Shown here: positions 8,295 to 16,828 of the stretch, one piece after another
Position numbering within the stretch: position 1 is the stretch's first letter
Layout of the letters: the number at the start of each line of letters is the position of its first letter
Assembly: GCF_019649055.1 (NCBI RefSeq)
Contig: NW_026570221.1
Location: forward strand, 2,790,001 to 2,854,000
Source of the DNA: Paramacrobiotus metropolitanus
Taxonomy: Eukaryota > Tardigrada > Eutardigrada > Parachela > Macrobiotidae
Direction of reading: 5' to 3'
DNA: 64,000 nucleotides
The notes under the pieces: generated by a model
Database searches by the model: none
Told to the model about the DNA's origin: nothing
Seen by the model: only the letters and a program-made list of their open reading frames with translations
Made by a program: the position numbers and the translations under genes

Positions 8295-9074
8295 CTATTC
8301 AGGAATGAAATTCGGCACGGTGTACCGGAGATGACGTCCTCGCTGCGCGTTGGTGGTCTGCAGCTCTCGACGTTCCACCATTGCCTTGAGGATGGGGTTC
8401 ACATTCTTCATAATGTCCTCAATCTCGGCTTCCCCTTTGGGTGTATCGCCGTAGGTATACATTTTGTTGAGGAACCGAGCTATCTGGAGACGGGTGGAAC
8501 CTCTTGGGTTCCGATAGTAGCCAATGGCTCGGACTATCCGTTCTTCGGGCGTCTCCTGCTGGTCTAGCTTACTCGGTGGTTTCGGGAACACTAATTCACC
8601 CATTCGATCCCAGGATCGATGGAGTACCAAGGCTAGGCACTCATTCTGGATCCAAGTGACTATCTTCCTCATAAGTTGTGCTGTGAGGAAGTTTCCTTCT
8701 TTCACCTCATATTCCTCGTTGAGTTTCTCTACCAATGCCTGGTAGACGTCTTTCCTATCCATATCGGCTTTGGCGATAATGCGCCGGACATCCTCTTTGA
8801 AGATTGCTTTGGGGAAAGTTGGCTCCGGCTCCGAGGGTTGTCGGTCCGGCAACCTGTTTCGAAGGTTATCCGGGGCCGGTAGGTCGGACTCATCGGTATC
8901 GGCGTGGTAATCCCACATCTCGACTTGGGGACCCTCGGCTAGATGTTTGGCCGAGCCTGGTTCCAGTTGGTCCGATTCGTTGAGCTTCCGCTTAACTGAA
9001 GTATCCTCCATTTGGATCTCCGGGGATGCCGAGCGTTCTAAGTCCCGGTCCCTTTGCTGGATGTTGTCAACCAT
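8295..9074 (-). CDS. DEK_C-like plus linker-histone-like accessory protein
   Basis: 259 residues with a genuine ATG that overlaps the preceding ORF's stop (ATGgtTGA). A segment at about 91-145 beginning DVRRIIAKADMDRKDVYQAL matches the DEK C-terminal domain pattern (helix, ADL/ADM, Val helix, Leu-rich helix). Residues about 175-255 match the globular H1/H5 domain pattern: EERIVRAIGYYRNPRGST, then the LNKMY helix, then VNPILKAMVERRELQTTN and a final beta-hairpin (RHLRYTVPNF). Both folds occur in host chromatin and DNA-binding proteins. A retroelement carrying them is unexpected; I infer nucleic acid compaction or chromatin docking. The assignments are by eye and need profile searches. Confidence 0.6.
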   Translation of the reverse strand: MVDNIQQRDRDLERSASPEIQMEDTSVKRKLNESDQLEPGSAKHLAEGPQVEMWDYHADTDESDLPAPDNLRNRLPDRQPSEPEPTFPKAIFKEDVRRIIAKADMDRKDVYQALVEKLNEEYEVKEGNFLTAQLMRKIVTWIQNECLALVLHRSWDRMGELVFPKPPSKLDQQETPEERIVRAIGYYRNPRGSTRLQIARFLNKMYTYGDTPKGEAEIEDIMKNVNPILKAMVERRELQTTNAQRGRHLRYTVPNFIPE

Positions 9075-9555
9075 CCGCTGGAGATATGGTGGAAGCGAGG
9101 AGTCTCCTTGCGGCTCCTTTTTCTCCTTCTTGACCTTGGGTGCCTCTTTTGGAGGCTTCTCCTCGGCCCAGTTTCGGATCTCGTTGATCCAACTCGATGC
9201 TCTGGCCGGGTTTCAACTCAGGCCTAGGCCCCCGATTCTTGTCGGGTTCCTGTCGGCTTGATGTTGACTCTGGTTCGCTATCCGAGGATGGTTGCTCGGG
9301 TCGGACCTTCCTTCGGCCCTTGTTACGGCGAACTTCTACGTCCGAGACATCAGTATCTCCGCCGCCGCGAGGTTTCTTAGGCAGTCGGTTCGGAGACTCC
9401 TTCTTTGAGGTCGACTTCTTAGCCTCGCGCTTCTTCCGTGCGGTTGTGAAGTTGGCCGAATGGACCACTGAGCCGCTAAATGCCGGCATTTCCTCATCCT
9501 CGATCTCCACTGATGGCTGCCGTTTAGGGTCAACCATCCTTTTTGACGGGACCAC
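9067..9555 (-). CDS. Basic, disordered accessory ORF
   Basis: 162 codons rich in Lys, Arg, Ser and Glu (ARKKREAKKSTSKKES, VRRNKGRRKVRPEQ), without a recognisable fold. The frame is also open upstream of the listed start, and it overlaps the 3' end of the 739-codon ORF in another frame. I therefore think it is the natural continuation of that protein after a frame change near 9.6 kb. Its stop codon overlaps the ATG of the next ORF by 8 nt, a geometry known from termination-reinitiation in other viruses and retroelements. Confidence 0.5.
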   Translation of the reverse strand: MVPSKRMVDPKRQPSVEIEDEEMPAFSGSVVHSANFTTARKKREAKKSTSKKESPNRLPKKPRGGGDTDVSDVEVRRNKGRRKVRPEQPSSDSEPESTSSRQEPDKNRGPRPELKPGQSIELDQRDPKLGRGEASKRGTQGQEGEKGAARRLLASTISPADG

Positions 9556-11555
9556 AGAAACCTTTTGGGGTACCGTGGCTTGCGAGGCTTCTTGTCCGCT
9601 AATTGGGGAAGGTGCGATGGGTGCGGCGCCGGAATTTCTCCGGAGGCTCGCTTCTTCCGATAGTCGTCGCCCATCTGCTGCACGATCTCCCTCATCCGTT
9701 GGGTCAGGTTATGGTACTCACGGATGGTTTCGTTGGAGTCGTTGTCGGGCAGGTTATCGCGGCGACTCTTAAGGGCGTTATAATAGTTACGCTCCGCGCT
9801 CGCGGCCCTATTATTGCAGTCATCCCTTTCGGTCATGGTCAGGTCCTTTATGGAGTCCATGGCCGGGTCGTCATGGTACTGGCGGTGGGTCTGGTTACTA
9901 ACCGCGGGCCCTGATTGGGGCTGCACAGCCGGTTGTACCTGACTTTCGACCGTCACTTCGGCGGCTATGTCCGGCACCGAGGTTGACATCGATGCGGTGC
10001 TGCCCGGCTCTTTTGCCGCTATCTGCAGTTTTGCCGGAGATGAAGTGTCCATCCGTTCTTGGGAGGCTTGCCGAGGGGTCCGTTTCGGAGAAAACCTCGG
10101 TGGCGGAGGCTGGAGAGGGGTCATACTGGGCATCCGGTTCGGCTTAGACAGAGCCCTAGTTGGGGACACCTGTTTCACCGGGGACCTGCTTCGTCCACTA
10201 GTTGACCGAGGCTCAGTCGAGAGCCTTGATGTTGACCGAAGGTCGTTTAACAGGGCTTGTTGCCACTGTCGTTCCTCTTCGCTATCCTCCGCGCCGTAAA
10301 CGTTAGGGTCATCATCATTACCTCCCGAGTTGTCGGGTTCAGTTTCACGGATGAGGTCGATCTTGGGCTGGCCTTCCTCCAGGGGTGGTTCGCGGATGTA
10401 TACGGCCGGGTTGATCCTCGGGTTCCGTAACAGCTGGACATAGTCCAAAACTACCCTCGGTAACATCTGTGTCCGAAGTACCTGCATACCGCTACGGAGG
10501 GCCATAAGTCTTCGTATGTTAGTATCACGGTCGGTCGCAAAGTCCAAGATCTTCTGGGTTATGCGGTTCCGATCTCTTGACGACATCTTATGTTCGAGCT
10601 GTCCGCCGGAAAGTTCTCCTTCTTGGATGATCCGGTAAAACTCGGCCTGCTTAATCTGGTCTACCAGCTGGTTGTGGTAAGCCAAGGCTTCCCGTTCCGT
10701 TGCGGTTAAATCCGGTTGGATGGCCTGTAGTACTAACTGAGGCTGGGGGGCCGTCTTGTGGCTCTCACCAGGCGTCGGTCGTACCTTCTGACGGGGCTTC
10801 GATGGGTCTGAAGCCGTTTCCCGCATCACAATCTCTCGGACCTGTTCGAGGGTCCGGACTTGTCTCGGTGGTGATGAGAACAGCTTCCGTTTCGGGCCTT
10901 TGTCCTCATCCCTGTCCTTAGACCGAGGCTTCCTCGCGAACTTAGGCGAATCTGGGCCTCCGGGCTGATGAATAGCCCTACCATCCGGGGTTCTCTCCGG
11001 GTTATCGGACTGTTCTGTCGGACGTCGGATGACGAGCACCTGTTCCGTTCGTTTTGGCCGAGCCGAACCGCCTATTGGGGGTACCGGCAATGTCGTTGGC
11101 CTCGATGCCTTACTTGTGCTCGGTGGGTCCGGGGTTAAGTCCCGTGTCAGAGCATAAGCTTCTCGTTCTGCCGTGGTGGGCTCAAGATTCTGCTCTTCAC
11201 CTTCTAAGGGTGGAACGTCCATTGGTTCACCGGGTTGCGTAGCTGGTCCTGCGGGTGGTTTAGCCTTTTGGGCTTTACGCTCCGCAGCTTCACGTCGCTT
11301 GTTACGGTAGTAACCTTCGGTGATCCGCTTAATGTCTTGCAGCGCCTGTATCAAGGTCTCCTCGGTATCCGAAGATCTCGCTGCCGATAGGGTAAGTATG
11401 GTGGCAATGGTCTTTCGGTTCGTATCCAAGGTATTGGTGTCGACGTCGAGCCTTGCCGCCCTAGAGTCCCAGGCGTTCATGGCATGCAATTGGGCATGCA
11501 TCTCGTGGCTGGCATCACCGGCTCGCTGAAGTGCTCGCCGAATCGTTTCCTCCAT
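9336..11555 (-). CDS. Large helical and Pro-rich accessory protein
   Basis: 739 codons beginning at an ATG. It has three helical charged blocks separated by Pro/Ser/Thr/Gln-rich linkers: about 1-85 (MEETIRRALQRAGDASHEM...), about 285-390 (ATEREALAYHNQLVDQ...RVVLDYVQLLRNP) and about 590-670 (TERDDCNNRAASAERNYY...). It resembles the helical blocks of the neighbouring ORFs at 11.8-14.4 kb, so it is probably part of one long repeat protein. The last 75 residues, past about 9.6 kb, have low-quality composition and are likely out of the natural frame. No enzymatic motif is visible. Confidence 0.5.
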   Translation of the reverse strand: MEETIRRALQRAGDASHEMHAQLHAMNAWDSRAARLDVDTNTLDTNRKTIATILTLSAARSSDTEETLIQALQDIKRITEGYYRNKRREAAERKAQKAKPPAGPATQPGEPMDVPPLEGEEQNLEPTTAEREAYALTRDLTPDPPSTSKASRPTTLPVPPIGGSARPKRTEQVLVIRRPTEQSDNPERTPDGRAIHQPGGPDSPKFARKPRSKDRDEDKGPKRKLFSSPPRQVRTLEQVREIVMRETASDPSKPRQKVRPTPGESHKTAPQPQLVLQAIQPDLTATEREALAYHNQLVDQIKQAEFYRIIQEGELSGGQLEHKMSSRDRNRITQKILDFATDRDTNIRRLMALRSGMQVLRTQMLPRVVLDYVQLLRNPRINPAVYIREPPLEEGQPKIDLIRETEPDNSGGNDDDPNVYGAEDSEEERQWQQALLNDLRSTSRLSTEPRSTSGRSRSPVKQVSPTRALSKPNRMPSMTPLQPPPPRFSPKRTPRQASQERMDTSSPAKLQIAAKEPGSTASMSTSVPDIAAEVTVESQVQPAVQPQSGPAVSNQTHRQYHDDPAMDSIKDLTMTERDDCNNRAASAERNYYNALKSRRDNLPDNDSNETIREYHNLTQRMREIVQQMGDDYRKKRASGEIPAPHPSHLPQLADKKPRKPRYPKRFLWSRQKGWLTLNGSHQWRSRMRKCRHLAAQWSIRPTSQPHGRSARLRSRPQRRSLRTDCLRNLAAAEILMSRT

Positions 11556-13288
11556 TCCGGGTACTGCCAGTGGCCAATTTCCTGACGGTGGAGTAGCCGT
11601 CGAGGGTGGCTTGATGGTCGGTCTTCGGGTTGATTGGTCAGATGTACCCTGCTCTGGGGTTCGATCTGCCTAATCCGAGACTGATCCTTGGAGGCTCGGT
11701 CTGCCTCTCGCCGTTCTTTGGCCTGCTTTTCTTCCTCATAATCCCGGATGAAGCCCGAGAGCCAAAGCACGCATGATTGCAGCTGAGACTGGCTGTACTA
11801 GTGTTTCGGGGTATCCGGGTGTAGAAGGATCCGAGTTGCCCGGGTATGGTTTTCAACTCCGGTGATATCACCGTCCAGTTTAAAAAATTCCGCGCTATGA
11901 CGGTCGCAGAAGCCTCGGCGAGTCCGCATCTCAGTCAAGATGCTATTAGCCCGAGTCATGGCTTCAACTATGTAAGGTTGAGCATCGGGCGGCAGGACTC
12001 CCGGGTCCGATATGTTTTCCATCGCCCGTACCATTGAGCGGGGTGAAAGGCGCTGAGTCGGTGCAACCTGTTGGGTCGCTACCGGCCGTTCCGGTTGCTG
12101 CGGTAGGTTCGCGGAGGCTTGGGTCGGCGGAGTAGCCGGAGGCTGAGTTGCCTGGGTTGCCGAGAGTTGGGTCGGCTGAGTGGCCGGAGGCTGAGGTGGA
12201 ACCGTTTTGCGGCTCTCTTCCTCATGCTTCCTTTTTGCAAGTGCCACTTCTAAATCAGCTTTTAGGCTCTCCAGGTCCATTGTGGCTACCCGGTGTTGAT
12301 CTTGGATCCGCTCCTTCAGCTTCCTCTGAGCCGGGGTCCGATCCTCCAATTGGTTAGCCTGAGCGGCTAAGTCCCGGACATAGCCTTCATTAAGGGCTAT
12401 GTCGTCGCGGAGAGTTTGGATCTCCTGTTCTGTCGGGGCTGGTTCCAGTTGAGGTGGCTCAAGTGGGTTGACCCTTGAGGTTCCGGGGGTCCGAGATAGA
12501 GGAAACCCCGATGGTTGAGCCTGTTGAGGTCCGGGGGTCCGAGGTTGAGCCTCCTCGTGGCTTCTTTCCTCTAACTTCCTCCGGAGTTTCTCAGCGTGCC
12601 CACGAGCCATGTCGCGCTGTTCGGTGATGGTTCGTAGAGTCGCATCGCCTGGCTGTAGCGTGGCAATCCGCTGAGTCAGAAGGTCCGCGGTTAGCTCGGT
12701 TTCGGCTAAGTCCCTCGTCAATTCTTCGGTAGTTATGGTGATACCGAAGTCCATTTCCGGTGGGTCATCGAACATCTCGATGTCCGGTGAGTTTATCGGT
12801 GACGGAGGTTCTGACATAAGTGATGCGCTTCGGTGTGAGCCTGGGCCGGGGGTCACTGTTGGTTCCCCATCGCGGCTACGGCTCCGACTCGGACTATATT
12901 CCGAGTATTCATCCGAGTCCAGGTCGCCTTCTTCGGCAATACGTGTACCGAGGTATCCAAGTAGCGCATCTAATTCACGGATGTCAGCCGGTGCTGTTGG
13001 CATTCCAGCCTCGGTGAGTCTGGCCACTTGGCGGAGGTTAGCCGTCAAGTTGTTCCGGTCGTTCAGATACTTAGCTTGTTCACGGTCTTTGTCGAAGTAG
13101 GGCTTGTCCTCCGGCTTGTTTCTCTGCTCTAGGGTAGAAAGGAGCGTATGGCCCTTTTCTAAGGTCTTCCTGATCTCCTGCCACTTCCAAAGTCTGCCTT
13201 CGACTTCGTCAGGCCGGTTTGATGAGTCGTCAGAGAGGACAATGCCGTAATTGTCGGCACGTCGTTCAATGGAGTGCCATTCTGTCTC
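11477..13288 (-). CDS. Helical-repeat accessory protein with one in-frame TAG
   Basis: The frame is open from about 13288 to 11798 and continues after a single TAG (11798-11800) to 11477. It contains repeated long amphipathic helices: WKWQEIRKTLEKGHTLLST, TEELTRDLAETELTADLL, ALNEGYVRDLAAQANQLE and LESLKADLEVALAKRKHEEE, separated by acidic or Pro/Gln/Thr linkers. The pattern suggests helical hairpins or short coiled coils arranged in tandem. No known domain is recognised. There is no ATG at the beginning; it overlaps the preceding fragment (13266-13601) in another frame, so one frameshift joins them. Confidence 0.45.
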
Positions 13289-13747
13289 TGGCTCGGTCGT
13301 ACGCCTGGCGGGTGGCGGGGCTTGGTTGTTGCCCTTGCGGTCCGGCTCCCTCGGTTAGGTTGAAGGCCGCTATCTGTTGGTCCACATAGGCCACCGCGCC
13401 TTCCAGGAGCCATCTGTCACGGACGTCTGCTGGAATTCTGTCGTGGCTGAGACGCTCAATTTCACCGAGCTTCAATTGGATCTCGATGTTGAGTTTCTCA
13501 GTTTCCGCCCATTGTTCCGAGTTAAAAGGGTATCGGTCTCGGCGCCGACGTAGTTCCGTTAGGAGTACGAGTCCTTGTTGCCGAGTTCTGCGGATAGCCA
13601 CAAACGCGGATAGGCTACGTCACGTGGGGTCGGTGATGCCGGGTTTTGGTTATCATCGATGATCCTACGCAGGTTCCGGAATGCTTGCCGGGACTGCTGA
13701 ATCTGCTGCGGGGAGAAGTTAGTAACTTCAGTTGACCGTCGGAGCAT
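13266..13747 (-). CDS. Fragments of the helical-repeat protein in two frames
   Basis: Two short open frames, 13559-13747 and 13266-13601, overlap by about 43 bases. Both encode the same sort of charged helices as their neighbours (SPQQIQQSRQAFRNLRRI; NIEIQLKLGEIERLSH). They look like consecutive parts of one protein broken by single-base indels, in the element copy or in the assembly. Confidence 0.4.
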
Positions 13748-13754
13748 GTAGGAA

Positions 13755-15470
13755 TCATGGATGATACTCCTGATCCAAGTACCGAGGGTCGGTCGGTGAA
13801 GCTTCTTGATGCTCGCGGTTAAGTCGCACCGCTAAGTCGTCCGACTCCCTCAAGGTCGCGTAAACTTGTAGCCGGCTTGGGCTCGCTTCTCTGTCATCCG
13901 GGGTCCTTGTTGTTCCAGCCGAAGCCCCCATACTTGTGGTTGCGACGGCTGATCCCCGTTCTGTCCCTCGGCTTGTTAATCCGGGCACATTGTCCACCGT
14001 TCTTGGGGGTGCCAGAGGGTGTTCGTCTCGAGCCTCTTCTATCTGGGCCTTCAGAATCCAATAGTGGGTGCGGATTAGACCCAGTTGTTCCTCTTGCAAA
14101 GGGGTCCGCGATAGCAGTTTCCGGAGTACTTCGGCTCCGAGGTTCAAGGAGCTGACCCACGTGCGTTCGGATGCCGGATTTTCCAGTCCTTCGGCTTGTA
14201 TCTGGCCTCTCATTCGTTTCACGAGAGCTTCGGTCTGTCCGAGCAATGCGTGTACTTCGGCCATTGAAGGGTGAGGAGGAGGGTTGGTCGACCCAGCCGG
14301 AGCCCCCGTAGTTGCGGTTGCTAGGGCTGGCCCTCTCTCCGAAGCTGGAGTCTCGGAGGTTGACTTCCTGGCTCTACGTATGGCTCGGGTATCCTGGATA
14401 TATTGTTCCAGTTCTTTCATTTCCGAGTTCAATCAGGTCAATTCTTGCGCAAAGTTAGGGTCGCTCAACTTGAGAGCTTCTATCTTGCGCTGGACAAGAG
14501 TCCATTCACTTTCAGCCTCCATAAGACCCAGCGTGAGTTCTTCCGATGGTCGGATCTGCCTTCGCGATCCGGCTGAAAATGCAACCGAAGTCGGTTCAAC
14601 CGTAATTGCGGTTGCCGAAGGTCTTGCTGCGGAAGATCCGGGTGTTGAGGGTTCAGCTGTGGGTTGAGCTGGGGCTGCCTCTGCCGTCGATGTCGGAGGC
14701 TTCGGTCTTTTCAGCATGTGGACTGAAAAAGCCTTCGTTCCATCCTCGTAGTATCGGGTAAACGGGGATGGTGTCCGTTGACGTTCCGGCCTAGCCGTCG
14801 CTGATACCACCGGAGGCATATTTGTGCCGTCCTGTCGTGGCGCCGCCGGTAAAGTCGGCTGCTGCGAGGCTCCCATGGGTCCAGTAACTATGGGGTATCC
14901 CATCAGAGGGTTGACCGCGCCGCCTTGTGGCTGGTTCATGCCCATCTGGTTGCACCATTGGGTGAACATGGCGAACATTTGGTTCGGCATGGGATTCATC
15001 CCGGCTTGAGTCATCAGCGGCCCTATTGGGGCCGGCTGAATGCTCGTTACCGTAATCGGGATGTATGGTAGCGTTGGTGGCATGACTGGTCCGGGAATGA
15101 ATGGTCCCGGTAGAAGTGGCGGGCGGATCTGACCTGTTGGGTCGATCGGTACTGCCGGTACGTTCTGACCGGTGGCCGCGCTCACATTCACCAAAAGTCC
15201 GGTTTCGTCGAGCATAGTGCCCGGTGGCAAGGTCTGGAGGGGGATCGTCCGGGGTTGAGTGACCATCCGTGACCCGACCGTTAAACCTGCCAAAGAATCA
15301 GCCGCTACGTTCGCATGCGGGTTTATTACCTGTGGGATTGGGGTTTGGTTGGCCGAACGCGTTTCAGCTCGGGAACCCGATCGGTCGTGCGGGTACGGCT
15401 GAGATCGTCGGTTGTCGCGTCGGCTGCTGTTCGATCCGCTCGATGGAGGGTCTCGTCGTCGGTCAGACAT
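13755..15470 (-). CDS. Post-Pol ORF: Pro/Met-rich protein and helical segment, split by one TGA
   Basis: It starts at an ATG (15470) preceded by a good splice-acceptor-like tract (CTCCTTTATCCTAATAG), so I infer expression from a spliced mRNA, as known for env-type genes of retroviruses. The first 345 codons are basic Ser/Arg-rich at the N-terminus, then rich in Pro, Met, Gln and Gly (PLLPGPFIPGPVMPPTLP), ending in a charged helix. A single in-frame TGA (14433-14435) follows, and the same frame continues for 225 codons with helices such as MKELEQYIQDTRAIRRA. It contains at least two conserved-loop hairpins. There is no env, transmembrane segment or signal peptide. Confidence 0.55.
15019..15033. 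repeat. Conserved-loop hairpin inside coding sequence
   Basis: GGCCC-TATTG-GGGCC, inside the 14433-15470 reading frame, where it encodes Pro-Ile-Gly. A second copy at 15131-15143 (GACC-TGTTG-GGTC) encodes Pro-Thr-Gly. Confidence 0.75.
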
Positions 15471-15644
15471 CGTTATGAGAGGCTATTAGGATAAAGGAGA
15501 TACGGCTCGTTAGCATTCTGATAAGGCCCAATAAGTTCAACTGAAGATTCCAGGCACAACTGAAGAGGTCCCATTCCGACACCAAAGGTCCATTCTTAAC
15601 TTTGTCCTAGCTAATCCCTAACTTATTCTAAGTTAACTATGGCC

Positions 15645-16655
15645 CTATGTTTGTGGTGTGGTGGGTTTTGATGTTTTGGGCTTCTTTGTGGGTTTGGTCG
15701 ATTTGACCGGTTCTGGCCGTCCTTCAGCAATCCTGTCGAGGATATCCTTGTGTGCTTCATCTTCGGCCACTTGAGCTTCTTCAAGTACCTCCTGAGCCGT
15801 TAACCTCGGCTTCTTAACCGTCCCGTACTTCCGCTTTGGAGCCGGGGGTTCAACCGCCTTATCGGTTGAAACTGCCGGGACCGGTGTGTCAGGTCGCTTC
15901 TTCACCGGTTTCTTCGCTTTTACCGGCTTCTCCTTCGGTGCCTTAGGCTCCTTAGGCTTGGTTAAGGTAGCCTCGGGTTCTACGGCTAAGTCCACTGACT
16001 TCTCCGGGTTAGCCTCGGATGATCCGGCTAAGTCCTTGGGCTTCTCCGGGACGGCCTCGGGTTCATCCTCTATCACAGCCTGCTTCTGCAATTCTTGCAG
16101 GGCTGGTGTCTCGAAGTCCGACGGAGGCTTCTTCCTCGGTCGGCCACGTTTTCCTTTTGGTCTGGGGGGTTCCACTGGACTTAATTTGTCGGGCGAACCC
16201 TTATTGGGGTCCTGAACCGGCGTTAAGTCCAGTTTCTGAGGCTCCTTTGGCGGTTCCTTCGGCTTCTCTTCGGCTGGATTCGCCTTTCGGACCCGGGTAT
16301 TGCGAGCGGGCTGACCCTCATGGGGGTACGGCACCGTTGCAGGGCTGTTACCCGGGGTTACCTCGGCTTTCTTCTGGCCATAAGATCGGGTGATCCGCCG
16401 ACGCTTGTTGCTCGGATGATGCTTGCATCTATCCACGGCGACAACGTCTTCCTTTGCGGTTTCGACGTTGCGGAGCCAAAGGTTGTTGGGTCCAGTATAG
16501 TCGAGTACCGTCCATACTCCATCGTACCGTTCCTTCCTGGTAGGATCCTTATTGAGATACTCTACCAGGACGAGGTCTCTCTTCTGGAAGTCCGGTACGG
16601 ACTTCCAGAAGATCGGGTGATCCGCCGACGCTTGTTGCTCGGATGATGCTTGCAT
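15645..16655 (-). CDS. Integrase C-terminal end and basic tail with AT-hook
   Basis: The first 70 residues (SVPDFQKRDLVLVEYLNK to CKHHPSNKRRRITRS) repeat the end of the Pol ORF because of a 227-bp-offset tandem duplication. They correspond to the beta-rich GPY/F-like module after the integrase core. The next 250 residues are a Lys/Pro/Glu-rich tail with a canonical AT-hook core, KGKRGRPRKKPP, and further basic blocks (KKPVKKRPDTP). In the undamaged element this tail is probably continuous with Pol. AT-hooks bind the minor groove of AT-rich DNA; here the motif could tether the integrase to chromatin in place of a chromodomain. Confidence 0.65.
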   Translation of the reverse strand: MQASSEQQASADHPIFWKSVPDFQKRDLVLVEYLNKDPTRKERYDGVWTVLDYTGPNNLWLRNVETAKEDVVAVDRCKHHPSNKRRRITRSYGQKKAEVTPGNSPATVPYPHEGQPARNTRVRKANPAEEKPKEPPKEPQKLDLTPVQDPNKGSPDKLSPVEPPRPKGKRGRPRKKPPSDFETPALQELQKQAVIEDEPEAVPEKPKDLAGSSEANPEKSVDLAVEPEATLTKPKEPKAPKEKPVKAKKPVKKRPDTPVPAVSTDKAVEPPAPKRKYGTVKKPRLTAQEVLEEAQVAEDEAHKDILDRIAEGRPEPVKSTKPTKKPKTSKPTTPQT

Positions 16656-16828
16656 CTATCCACGGCGACAACGTCTTCCTTTGCGGTTTCGACGTTGCGG
16701 AGCCAAAGGTTGTTGGGTCCAGTATAGTTGAGTACCGTCCATACTCCATCGTACCGTTCCTTCCTGGTAGGATCCTTATTGAGATACTCTACCAGGACGA
16801 GGTCTCTCTTCTGGAAGTCCGGTACGGA
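16382..16828 (-). repeat. Tandem duplication of about 220 bp at the end of Pol
   Basis: Copies 16382-16601 and 16609-16828 differ at one base (C16499 versus T16726). The 227-bp offset is not a multiple of three, so the duplication cuts Pol from its basic tail. At the junction, 16581-16611 is a perfect inverted repeat (CTTCTGGAAGTCC, GGTAC, then the complement), suggesting a fold-back copying event. Confidence 0.9.

Noticed and set aside
6003-15470. An env gene among the extra ORFs
   Set aside because: No signal peptide, transmembrane helix, furin site or cysteine pattern. The ORFs are hydrophilic and nuclear-protein-like.
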